Below are positions 1 through 5,725 of a DNA stretch of 8,045 bases, piece by piece. Within the stretch, counting starts at the first letter, position 1, and each line of letters opens with the position of its first letter. This stretch comes from Chitinophagaceae bacterium (GTDB taxonomy: Bacteria; Bacteroidota; Bacteroidia; Chitinophagales; Chitinophagaceae): contig CANLED010000083.1 of assembly GCA_947489175.1 (NCBI GenBank), positions 1-8,045 on the forward strand, written 5' to 3'. Below the pieces are notes generated by a model, which saw only the letters and a list, made by a program, of their open reading frames with translations, was not told where the DNA came from and did not search any database. Position numbers and translations under genes: made by a program.

Positions 1-1
1 C

Positions 2-232
2 GCAGGAATCACCAAGACCCAGGCTAATGCTACCCTGGATTCATTTATTAGTGCTGTAACCAAAACCCTAAAAGGTGGAGGAAAAGTAACGCTTGTAGGT
101 TTCGGAACATTCTCTGTAACCAAAAGAGCAGCTCGCAATGGCCGTAATCCTCAAACTGGTGCTGTCATTAAGATCAAAGCTAAAAAAGTGGCTAAATTCA
201 AAGCAGGAAAAGAATTGTCTTCTAAAGTTTAA
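2..232 (+). CDS. HU/IHF-family DNA-binding protein, 5'-truncated by window start
   Basis: Small basic nucleoid protein that binds and bends DNA as a dimer. The visible 76 residues, ending at TAA 230-232, run from AGITKTQA to KELSSKV and cover most of the roughly 90-residue family fold. Seen directly: the helical dimer part (ANATLDSFISAVTKTL), the GFGTFSV turn and first beta strand, then the DNA-gripping arm with RNGRNPQTG, whose proline intercalates between base pairs in known HU/IHF proteins, and the closing VAKFKAGKEL strand-helix. The start codon lies left of the window. The single-chain length and lack of an extra N-terminal domain suit HU rather than the longer Bacteroidota HU-like paralogs, but which paralog it is cannot be decided. 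An intrinsic terminator follows within 20 bases. Confidence 0.93.
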   Translation, partial: AGITKTQANATLDSFISAVTKTLKGGGKVTLVGFGTFSVTKRAARNGRNPQTGAVIKIKAKKVAKFKAGKELSSKV

Positions 233-248
233 TTAGAACAAAATCACT

Positions 249-283
249 AAAAAGCAGGATGCTTTCGTGTCTTGCTTTTTTTT
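249..283 (+). terminator. Intrinsic terminator after the HU gene
   Basis: The arms 249-260 and 269-280 form a 12-bp stem (with two G-U pairs) around an 8-base loop, running into a T tract at 276-283. It sits 16 bases after the HU stop codon and 27 bases before the thx start. No TAnnTTTG-type promoter is visible between it and thx, so it may be an intercistronic, partly read-through terminator rather than an absolute end. Confidence 0.85.
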
Positions 284-310
284 ATAACACAAACAATAAA
301 TAAAAATAAA

Positions 311-415
311 ATGGGAAGAGGCGACAAAAAAACAAAGAAAGGAAAGATTTTTAAAGGGTCATTTGGTAAATCAAGACCAGCGAAAATCAGAAAGGTAGTA
401 GCAAAAGCTAATTAA
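311..415 (+). CDS. thx: 30S ribosomal protein THX (bTHX), 34 aa
   Basis: Very small, highly basic peptide that starts MGRGDKKTKKGKIFKGSFGK and is Lys/Arg-rich to its end at KVVAKAN. The MGxGDxxTxxGKIxxGxxGKxRP pattern matches the THX protein first known from the Thermus 30S subunit, where it sits in a cavity at the top of the head and neutralises 16S rRNA phosphates. Bacteroidota carry longer forms of about 30-40 residues, so 34 is in range. The ATG at 311 is preceded by a pure A/T leader with adenines in the -3 region and no Shine-Dalgarno, as usual in this phylum. It lies 78 bases after the HU stop, on the same strand, downstream of a terminator hairpin. It is short enough to be missed by ordinary gene-length cutoffs. 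Confidence 0.9.
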   Translation: MGRGDKKTKKGKIFKGSFGKSRPAKIRKVVAKAN

Positions 416-428
416 GATTTGAGTGACT

Positions 429-479
429 AAAGAAAAGAGAAAAAAGAGAAAAGTGATTTATCTTTTATCTCTTATCTTT
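429..479. terminator. Long A/T-rich inverted repeat between convergent genes, probable bidirectional terminator
   Basis: The 23-base arms 429-451 and 457-479 pair with only three mismatches around a 5-base loop (agtga). The left arm is entirely purine and the right arm is T-rich, so each strand yields a hairpin with a U-rich 3' side. It lies between the convergent stops of thx (415) and pdxH (496), the place where a shared terminator is expected. The stem has few G-C pairs, so termination strength is uncertain. Confidence 0.6.
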
Positions 480-495
480 TAGCACATGCTTTAGT

Positions 496-1131
496 TTATG
501 GTGCAAGTCTAGCAATTGTCCATGTTGTATCCGCTTTCGAATACAATAATCTATCGTGCAACCTGCTGCTTCGCCCTTGCCAAAATTCAATCGAATCTGG
601 TACCACACGATATCCTCCCCAATGTGGTGGCCTAGGAACAATTCCATCTGCATATCGTACATTTAGTTCTTGTGCCTTGGCTTCGAGCACTTCCCTATCT
701 TTAATGATTTGACTTTGAGGAGAGGCCCATGCCCCCAATCTGCTTCCGAGTGGACGGCTATAATAGTATTCATCACTTTCTTCTGGTGATATTTTTTCAC
801 AACGTCCCTGAATTCTTACTTGCCGTTCCAATTCCTTCCAAAAAAAGAGCAAGGAGGCAAAAGGATGATGGAGCAGCGCTTCGCCTTTGTGACTGTTATA
901 GTTGGTAAAAAAAACAAAACCTGTTTCATCATAACCCTTAAGTAAAACGATGCGTGAAGAAGGCATTCCGTTTGGCATAACAGTAGAAAGTGCCATTGCA
1001 TTTACTTCATCAATTTCGGCGCTTAATGCTTCTTTCCACCAAGTAGAAAACTGATTGAAAGGATTTTGATCTACATGAGTTTCCAACAAGGATTCTAGTT
1101 GATAATCTCGTCTAATGGATGAAATTGACAT
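496..1131 (-). CDS. pdxH: Pyridoxamine 5'-phosphate oxidase
   Basis: FMN-dependent cytosolic homodimer that oxidises pyridoxine or pyridoxamine 5'-phosphate to pyridoxal 5'-phosphate with O2, the last step of B6 synthesis and salvage. The protein has 211 residues (E. coli PdxH 218) and is complete. Visible motifs: the N-terminal IRRDYQLESL substrate segment; RIVLLK with FMN-contacting Arg60 and Lys65; FFTNYNSHKG at 74-83; FFWKELERQVRIQG; YYYSRPLGSRLGAWASPQSQ; and the C-terminal signature FWQGRSSRLHDR, in which Trp184 and Arg194 (FMN) and Arg190 and His192 (PLP) match known ligands. It ends on the family-typical 'IARLAP'. The gene lies 96 bases downstream of pyrH on the same strand. I see no promoter of its own, so it probably depends on read-through from pyrH. 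Confidence 0.97.
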   Translation of the reverse strand: MSISSIRRDYQLESLLETHVDQNPFNQFSTWWKEALSAEIDEVNAMALSTVMPNGMPSSRIVLLKGYDETGFVFFTNYNSHKGEALLHHPFASLLFFWKELERQVRIQGRCEKISPEESDEYYYSRPLGSRLGAWASPQSQIIKDREVLEAKAQELNVRYADGIVPRPPHWGGYRVVPDSIEFWQGRSSRLHDRLLYSKADTTWTIARLAP

Positions 1132-1208
1132 AGTTAGGCAATTTGCGTATGGCGAAAAGCGTCATACTATTTACATTAAGCATGATAAAACTCGGCCACT
1201 AATCAATG

Positions 1209-1237
1209 AAAAAAAAATAATGTCAGGTTAGTTAACC
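1209..1237 (-). terminator. Weak terminator-like hairpin at the end of pyrH
   Basis: On the minus strand GGTTA (1233-1237) pairs with TAACC (1226-1230), placing the pyrH stop codon inside the stem, and a run of nine T (1209-1217) follows 8 bases later. The stem is only 4-5 bp and is separated from the T run, so termination would be inefficient. This fits partial read-through into pdxH. Confidence 0.3.
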
Positions 1238-1938
1238 AAGGTACCCACTTTTTCTCCCATTACAATGCGTTTCAAATTACCATCCTCATTCATGTCGAAT
1301 ACAATGATGGGTAAGTTATTTTCCATGCAAAGTGTGAAAGCTGTCATGTCCATGATTTTCAAATTCATGTCAATACACTCCCTGAAAGATATTGTCTCAA
1401 ATTTCTTTGCATTAGGGTCTTTTTCAGGATCTGCTGTATAAATACCATTAACCCTGGTTCCTTTAAGAATCACATCTGCACTAATTTCAATTGCACGCAA
1501 CGCCCCTGCAGTATCAGTTGTAAAGTATGGATTACCTGTACCTGCGCCAAATATGACAACACGGTTCTTTTCGAGATGCCTCATTGCTCTCCGCCTTACA
1601 TAAGGTTCTGCAATTTGCTCCATTTTAATAGCACTCAGCAAACGCGTATACATGCCTTGCTTTTCGAGCATTGCTTGTATAGCCATCGCGTTTATAACGG
1701 TAGCCAACATACCCATATAGTCGCCATGAGCGCGTTCTATGCCTGTTTCTGATTCATTCATCCCACGATATATGTTTCCACCTCCAATTACGATGGCCAC
1801 TTCCACGCCTAAATCAACAATACTCTTGACTTCACGGGCATAGCGGCTAACCATGGCAGGATCAATACCGAAACTATTTTCTCCCATTAAAGACTCTCCA
1901 GAAAGCTTAAGTAGAACACGTTTGTATACAGGTTGCAT
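1228..1938 (-). CDS. pyrH: Uridylate (UMP) kinase
   Basis: Hexameric cytosolic kinase of the amino-acid-kinase fold that converts UMP and ATP to UDP and ADP in pyrimidine nucleotide synthesis; it is essential in most bacteria and typically controlled by GTP and UTP. The length of 236 residues is close to the E. coli enzyme (241). Seen: YKRVLLKLSGESL at the phosphate-binding N-terminus (Lys11), GGGNIYRG at 52-59 (glycine-rich UMP loop), the DYMGMLATVINAMAIQ helix, TGNPYFTTDTAGALRA, and KGTRVNGIYTADPEKDP near the nucleotide pocket. The ATG at 1938 gives the usual short MxPVYKR start. Many bacteria have the order rpsB-tsf-pyrH-frr; here tsf is upstream but a terminator lies between, and pdxH replaces frr as the next gene. 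Confidence 0.98.
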   Translation of the reverse strand: MQPVYKRVLLKLSGESLMGENSFGIDPAMVSRYAREVKSIVDLGVEVAIVIGGGNIYRGMNESETGIERAHGDYMGMLATVINAMAIQAMLEKQGMYTRLLSAIKMEQIAEPYVRRRAMRHLEKNRVVIFGAGTGNPYFTTDTAGALRAIEISADVILKGTRVNGIYTADPEKDPNAKKFETISFRECIDMNLKIMDMTAFTLCMENNLPIIVFDMNEDGNLKRIVMGEKVGTLVN

Positions 1939-1942
1939 GGTG

Positions 1943-1950
1943 CGAATATA
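1943..1950 (-). promoter_or_regulatory. Possible -7 element for pyrH
   Basis: The minus strand reads TATATTCG, one base off the Bacteroidota -7 consensus TAnnTTTG. It sits downstream of the tsf terminator and 4 bases before the pyrH ATG, which would make the transcript nearly leaderless. No convincing -33 TTTG is seen at 17-23 bases, so the call is weak. Confidence 0.25.
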
Positions 1951-1995
1951 CGATGGATAAAGAAAAAAGAAAACAGGAATTAATGTATATAAAAT

Positions 1996-2022
1996 AAAAA
2001 AGGGGCCTTATGGAGGCCCCTT
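1996..2022 (-). terminator. Intrinsic terminator after tsf
   Basis: An 8-bp perfect stem (2015-2022 with 2000-2007, GC core GGGGCC/GGCCCC) with a 7-base loop is followed on the minus strand by six T (1996-2001) and further T/A-rich sequence. It begins 25 bases after the tsf stop. This is the strongest conventional terminator in the window and probably ends the rplM-rpsI-rpsB-tsf transcript. Confidence 0.92.
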
Positions 2023-2047
2023 GAATATAATTAACAGTGTTTATTAC

Positions 2048-2887
2048 TTATCCTAAAGCAACACGCTTGAAAGAAATCACTTTCAACTCACTGTCTTTTG
2101 ATTTGATATAATCACCAACAGACATACCACCATCCTTTACAAAAGCTTGGGCAAGCAATGTGCTCTCTTTGAAGAATGCATTAAGTTTACCTTCACCAAT
2201 TTTGCTGATCATCTCATCAGGCTTACCCACCATTTTAGGGTCGTTTTTGATAAGATCGAAAATGATTGCTTTTTCTCTTTCGATAACTTCGGCAGATACT
2301 GAAGAAGAATCTACTGCTACTGGATTCATCGCAGCAATCTGCATGGCGATATCTTTTCCAACTTCAGGAAGTGCTTTGTTCAAACCTACTAAAACACCCA
2401 TTCTGTTTGCACCATGGATGTAAGAAGAAACGAATTCAGCATCGATTCTTTCAAACTTAGAAACACCGATTTTTTCTCCGATGCTGGCTAACTTATCGTT
2501 AATAAGATCCGATATTTTGGCACCATTAATATGAACTTCGCTAAGTTCATCAGCAGATTTAACATTGCTATCAATTGCAGCATCCATGATGCTTTGAGCA
2601 AAAGCAATAAATTCTGCATTCTTACTAACGAAATCAGTTTCTGAGCTTACACACAAAGTGATACCAGTTTTGTTGTCTGCAGTTGTCTTGGCTAAAACTA
2701 CACCTTCCTTTGCCTCACGATCGCCCCTCAAGGCAGCAACCTTTTGTCCTTTCTTTCTTAACCAATCGATAGAAGCATCAAAATCACCATTGTTTTCAGT
2801 GAGTGCTTTGCGGCAATCCATCATTCCTGCGCCAGTCATTTGACGCAACTTGTTTATTTCTGCGGCGGTAATTGTTACAGTTGACAT
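2048..2887 (-). CDS. tsf: Translation elongation factor Ts
   Basis: Guanine-nucleotide exchange factor that releases GDP from EF-Tu, resetting it for aminoacyl-tRNA delivery. It has 279 residues (E. coli 283). Seen: the N-terminal UBA-like helical domain with LRQMTGAGMMDCRKAL (14-29), the family signature; then GDFDASIDWLRKKG; the core-domain EF-Tu contact TDFV (84-87), whose Asp-Phe inserts near the EF-Tu magnesium site in known structures; and MAAMNPVAV-like IAAMNPVAVD in the second core repeat. The ATG at 2887 gives the usual start just before AAEINKLRQ. Unusually for this window, GGAG stands 8 bases ahead of the ATG and could act as a Shine-Dalgarno. It lies 74 bases after rpsB and is followed by a strong terminator. 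Confidence 0.98.
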   Translation of the reverse strand: MSTVTITAAEINKLRQMTGAGMMDCRKALTENNGDFDASIDWLRKKGQKVAALRGDREAKEGVVLAKTTADNKTGITLCVSSETDFVSKNAEFIAFAQSIMDAAIDSNVKSADELSEVHINGAKISDLINDKLASIGEKIGVSKFERIDAEFVSSYIHGANRMGVLVGLNKALPEVGKDIAMQIAAMNPVAVDSSSVSAEVIEREKAIIFDLIKNDPKMVGKPDEMISKIGEGKLNAFFKESTLLAQAFVKDGGMSVGDYIKSKDSELKVISFKRVALG

Positions 2888-2904
2888 ACTTTATTCTCCG
2901 ACTT

Positions 2905-2912
2905 CAAAATTA
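2905..2912 (-). promoter_or_regulatory. Candidate internal -7 element upstream of tsf
   Basis: The minus strand reads TAATTTTG, a full match to TAnnTTTG, 17 bases ahead of the tsf ATG in the rpsB-tsf gap. No TTTG-like -33 box is present at the expected distance, and the gap is so A/T-rich that a chance match is plausible. It could give extra EF-Ts relative to S2. Confidence 0.3.
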
Positions 2913-2961
2913 TAAATAATTTGAAATACCTTATTTTAAGTTAATGTGATGTTTTTATAAA

Positions 2962-3831
2962 CTATCTTTTTAATGTTGGCTTCCTTCCACCAGCTCCTGC
3001 AGCCGGAACACGGCGCTTAGGAGGTGCAGCTTTTGCTCTTTTTGCTGCTTCACTATCACCACCTTCCTCATCAACAGAAAAATTAGTTGAATTATCAGAT
3101 GACTCTTCACCCTCATCACCTTCTTCAGTCTTTTCAGCCTGACGTTCTGCAAGACCTTCAGCTATTGCAGCCGTGATGTAGTTGGTGATAATGGCAATTG
3201 ACTTAGTTGCATCATCATTTGAAGGCACAGGGAATTCAACTTTATTAGGATCACAGTTTGTATCAACCATGCCAAAAGTCATAACACCCAAACGCTTTGC
3301 TTCGGCAAGTGCAATATGCTCATGTCCGATATCAATGATGAATAAAGCAGCTGGAACACGACCTAGTTGTGCGATGCCACCAAGTACTTTTTCCATTTTA
3401 TCCCTATCTCTAGATAACTGTAAACGCTCTTTTTTGGTAATGTTGTCGAAACTTCCGTCAGCCAACATTTTTTCAATGCTTTGCATTTTCTTTACAGACT
3501 TACGTACTGTATTGAAGTTTGTAAGCATTCCACCCAACCAACGCTCTGTAACATAAGGCATGTTTACACGCTGAGCGCATTCTGTAACGATTTCTTTTGC
3601 TTGCTTCTTGGTTCCAACAAACATGATTTTTTTGCCACTCTTTGCTATGTTTTTAAGCGCTGCTGCTGTTTCTTGCAAGCAATCAAGTGTCTTATTCAAA
3701 TCAATGATATGAATTCCTTTTTTCTCTGCGTAGATATATGGCAACATCTTAGGATTCCACTTCTTACGGAGGTGACCGAAGTGAACACCTGCTTCCAAAA
3801 GTTGCTGATGCAGTGAAGTGTTATTTTCCAT
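2962..3831 (-). CDS. rpsB: 30S ribosomal protein S2 with charged C-terminal tail
   Basis: Late-assembling 30S protein at the head-body junction, needed for mRNA docking. The conserved body is clear: LLEAGVHFGH (11-20), KKWNPKMLPYIYAEKKGIH, the MFVGTKKQAKE strand, ERWLGGMLTNFNTVRKS, and DIGHEHIALAEAKRLG, with NPxxxVDTN-type variant MVDTNCDPNKVEFPVPSNDDA. At 289 residues it is longer than E. coli S2 (241). The excess is a low-complexity tail from about residue 228: an acidic Glu/Asp/Ser stretch (about 232-261), then a basic Lys/Arg/Pro/Ala stretch to the end (about 264-289). The tail is in frame and carries no sign of frameshift. It lies 75 bases after rpsI and 74 before tsf, in the common rpsB-tsf pairing. 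Confidence 0.98.
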   Translation of the reverse strand: MENNTSLHQQLLEAGVHFGHLRKKWNPKMLPYIYAEKKGIHIIDLNKTLDCLQETAAALKNIAKSGKKIMFVGTKKQAKEIVTECAQRVNMPYVTERWLGGMLTNFNTVRKSVKKMQSIEKMLADGSFDNITKKERLQLSRDRDKMEKVLGGIAQLGRVPAALFIIDIGHEHIALAEAKRLGVMTFGMVDTNCDPNKVEFPVPSNDDATKSIAIITNYITAAIAEGLAERQAEKTEEGDEGEESSDNSTNFSVDEEGGDSEAAKRAKAAPPKRRVPAAGAGGRKPTLKR

Positions 3832-3906
3832 TGTAAAAGGTATGTTTTAAATTCTTGTTTAAAATTGTTAAAAATGCTGCTACAAAATTGAAGCAATACA
3901 CTTTTG

Positions 3907-4296
3907 TTAACGTTTGCTGAACTGGAAGCTTCTTCTAGCTTTCTTCTTACCGAATTTCTTCCTTTCAACACCCCTTGGATCTCTTCTCAAAAGTCCGGCT
4001 GCTTTAAGGACTGGTCTGAATTCAGGATTCAAAACGATCAAGGCACGAGCAATTCCAAGTTTGGAAGCTTCCGCTTGTCCTTTCTTTCCACCACCAGCTG
4101 CATTAATTTTAATATCATATTTACCTGCACCTTCAACAGTTGTGATAGGTAACTCCACTTGATTCTGAAGATATATCTGTGGGAAATATGCCTTATAGTC
4201 AAGGTCGTTTACAACGATGTTACCGTCTCCCTTGCTGAGGAAAACCCTGGTAACAGCTTCTTTTCTACGACCAAGTCCGATTTTTTGTTTTTCCAT
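3907..4296 (-). CDS. rpsI: 30S ribosomal protein S9
   Basis: Protein of the 30S head whose long C-terminal tail reaches the P-site tRNA anticodon loop. It has 129 residues (E. coli 130). Seen: the start GLGRRKEAVTRV, the family signature within 68-86 (GGGKKGQAEASKLGIARAL), the RxxLKAAGLLRRDPRGVERKK segment, and the invariant C-terminal SKR that contacts tRNA. The ATG at 4296 is 27 bases after rplM, so the two are translated from one message, the near-universal rplM-rpsI pair. No Shine-Dalgarno is visible; the spacer is A-rich. Confidence 0.98.
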   Translation of the reverse strand: MEKQKIGLGRRKEAVTRVFLSKGDGNIVVNDLDYKAYFPQIYLQNQVELPITTVEGAGKYDIKINAAGGGKKGQAEASKLGIARALIVLNPEFRPVLKAAGLLRRDPRGVERKKFGKKKARRSFQFSKR

Positions 4297-4323
4297 TATA
4301 CTTGTTTTGTAATCGTTTTGAAA

Positions 4324-4767
4324 TTAGTATTTGAAAGGGGTTGGTTGCTGTGCTGTATGTGGATGAGATGGACCAACATAAACAAAAAGTTTTTTGATCA
4401 TCTGACGACCCAAGCGATTCTTTGGAAGCATTCCCTTAACAGCCCTTTCCACAATTACTTCAGGACGACGTTTTTGTAGGTCCTTTGCAATTTCAATTTT
4501 TTGTCCACCAGGATATCCAGTTACGTGCTGGTATTCCTTGTAGTTTAGCTTGTCCCCTGTAAAAACAACCTTTTCGCTGTTAATTACGATAACATAATCT
4601 CCGCAATCTACATGGGGCGAATAATACGCTTTGTTCTTTCCGCGTAATACTGAAGCAATCTTGCTGCAGATTCGTCCCACAGTTTGATTGGTCCCGTCTA
4701 CAACGTGCCAATGACGTTGAACGGAAGCTGCATTTGCATGCTTAGTGGTAAAATGTAATTTACTCAT
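4324..4767 (-). CDS. rplM: 50S ribosomal protein L13
   Basis: Early-assembly 50S protein binding 23S rRNA. It has 147 residues (E. coli 142) and is complete. Seen: WHVVDGTNQTVGRICSKIA near the N-terminus, the LRGKNKAYYSPHVDCGDYVIVIN core, VTGYPGG, and the family signature ERAVKGMLPKNRLGR followed by LFVYVGPSHPHTAQQP. It is the first gene of the minus-strand ribosomal cluster, with a promoter about 80 bases upstream and a leader that can fold into three hairpins. In E. coli, L13 represses its own rplM-rpsI mRNA; whether that happens here is inference. Confidence 0.98.
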   Translation of the reverse strand: MSKLHFTTKHANAASVQRHWHVVDGTNQTVGRICSKIASVLRGKNKAYYSPHVDCGDYVIVINSEKVVFTGDKLNYKEYQHVTGYPGGQKIEIAKDLQKRRPEVIVERAVKGMLPKNRLGRQMIKKLFVYVGPSHPHTAQQPTPFKY

Positions 4768-4846
4768 GTTTACTAATTTTCAGATTTCCATCTGGGTTTA
4801 AAAATATGTTCCCGCCATCCCAGGAACAGCCCTATTTCTTTAAGGG
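4768..4846 (-). ncRNA. Structured 5' leader of rplM, candidate r-protein autoregulatory RNA
   Basis: From the inferred transcription start (about 4846) to the rplM ATG the leader is about 79 bases and holds three successive inverted repeats. Hairpin 1 pairs 4843-4846 with 4830-4833 (CCCT/AGGG). Hairpin 2 pairs 4821-4827 with 4808-4814 (7 bp, one G-U, 6-base loop). Hairpin 3 pairs 4790-4794 with 4781-4785 (CAGAT/ATCTG) closed by GGAA, a GNRA tetraloop; it ends 13 bases before the ATG. Leaders of rplM operons are known binding sites for L13 in other phyla; this one shows no obvious match to those I can recall. Function is inferred from position and fold only. Confidence 0.45.
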
Positions 4847-4850
4847 AATG

Positions 4851-4882
4851 CAAAATTAATGGAATGAGTTATTATTTGCTAA
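4851..4882 (-). promoter_or_regulatory. Promoter of the rplM-rpsI-rpsB-tsf cluster
   Basis: The minus strand shows TAATTTTG (4851-4858), a full match to the Bacteroidota -7 element, with TTAG (4879-4882) 20 bases upstream as a -33 element (3 of 4 against TTTG). Initiation would fall near 4846, giving a leader of about 79 bases. Confidence 0.65.
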
Positions 4883-4964
4883 TAAAAACAGATGTTTTTT
4901 TAAGACACCCTTGCAACTAATTGATAATCAATATAAATTTGGATATTTTAAGTATCTCCTAACA

Positions 4965-5663
4965 TCATTGATGTTCCTTAAATGCATCTTTGTTAAAGGA
5001 GTAAAGCTTCCCTGGACGATGATGAACGTCTACTTCCATTTCATTTTCATCGATTAGCATGCCTGTTGTGAACAATTTTTTTCTGAAATTTCGCCTGTCA
5101 AACTCCTTACCCAATATTTCTTCAAAAAGATGCTGTAAATCCCGAAGTGAAAATTTTTTTTCCAATAAGTTAAATATGATCGGCTCATCCTCTATCTTCT
5201 TTCTAAGCGTTGCTAAACAAGTTTCTAAAATCAGTTTGTGGTCAAATGCCAACGTTGATACCTCAGATACGGCATGCCAATGCAATGCATTGTCTATCGT
5301 TTTTAATTGATGGTTCTTTACATTTACCAACGCCAAATAAGCCGTTGTTATAACCCGGCCATCTGGATGTCTATCAACTGCACTAAATGTTTTTACTTGC
5401 TCCAAAAACATGTCGTCTAAGCCCGTTCGCTCCCTAAGAACCCTGTAGGATGCATTGTCAAGATCTTCTTCTTTTTTCAGTACATCCCCTAATAACGACC
5501 ACTGTCCTAAAAACTTTGGATGATCACTTTCAATCAATAAAACCTTTAAAACACCATTGTCGTAACCGAAGATTACACAATCAACGGATACAGAAAAACG
5601 AAAATCTGGAATCTTATTAGTAGGTGATACTTTATTATTGGAACCGGCAAAAATTTCTTTCAT
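4965..5663 (-). CDS. NUDIX-domain transcriptional regulator (NrtR/AraR-like) with degenerate NUDIX box
   Basis: Two-domain protein of 232 residues. Residues 20-150 have a NUDIX fold (VDCVIFGYDNGVLKVLLIESDH, then the box region 59-82, then VDRHPDGRVITTAYLALV). Residues 159-232 (FSLRDLQHLFEEILGKEFDRRNFRKKL, ending RPGKLYSF) match the winged-helix DNA-binding domain of NrtR-type regulators. In the box the catalytic RExxEE reads R74-V75-L76-R77-E78-R79: two of three metal-binding glutamates are gone and the leading glycine is Asp60, so hydrolysis is unlikely. This is the pattern of regulators that sense ADP-ribose or sugars; the ligand here is unknown. ATG 5663 is chosen over an upstream in-frame TTG at 5687, since it agrees with the promoter at 5692-5725. 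No NAD or sugar genes adjoin it; ligA, which uses NAD+, is divergent. Confidence 0.85.
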   Translation of the reverse strand: MKEIFAGSNNKVSPTNKIPDFRFSVSVDCVIFGYDNGVLKVLLIESDHPKFLGQWSLLGDVLKKEEDLDNASYRVLRERTGLDDMFLEQVKTFSAVDRHPDGRVITTAYLALVNVKNHQLKTIDNALHWHAVSEVSTLAFDHKLILETCLATLRKKIEDEPIIFNLLEKKFSLRDLQHLFEEILGKEFDRRNFRKKLFTTGMLIDENEMEVDVHHRPGKLYSFNKDAFKEHQ

Positions 5664-5691
5664 TTGGAAAAATTGAATAGTCGTCAAACAA

Positions 5692-5725
5692 CAAATTTAA
5701 GTTCAAATTGAAAAAGAAACACAAA
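5692..5725 (-). promoter_or_regulatory. Promoter of the NUDIX-type regulator gene
   Basis: The minus strand reads TAAATTTG (5692-5699), a full -7 match, with TTTG (5722-5725) 22 bases upstream as -33. Initiation near 5687 would place the TTG at 5687 at or before the transcript start and leave a leader of about 24 bases to the ATG at 5663. Confidence 0.55.

Noticed and set aside
465..662. 65-codon minus-strand frame overlapping the end of pdxH
   Set aside because: It is another frame of the conserved PdxH C-terminus, which is itself intact to its usual LAP ending, so there is no frameshift or second gene.
3182..3816. Open plus-strand frames antisense to rpsB (3182-3556 and 3481-3816)
   Set aside because: They lie wholly opposite a highly conserved gene, have no recognisable motifs or upstream signals, and overlap each other.
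3883..3890. CAATTTTG on the minus strand, resembling a -7 box for rpsB
   Set aside because: One base off at the important first T, no -33 element at a fitting distance, and it lies in a very A/T-rich gap inside a likely operon.
4940..4960. Imperfect GATA/TATC hairpin after the NUDIX regulator as a terminator
   Set aside because: A bulged, A/T-rich stem with no following T run on the minus strand.
5664..5687. TTG-initiated 8-residue N-terminal extension of the NUDIX regulator
   Set aside because: The segment TTIQFFQ precedes a good ATG, and the inferred transcript start lies at about the same place as the TTG.
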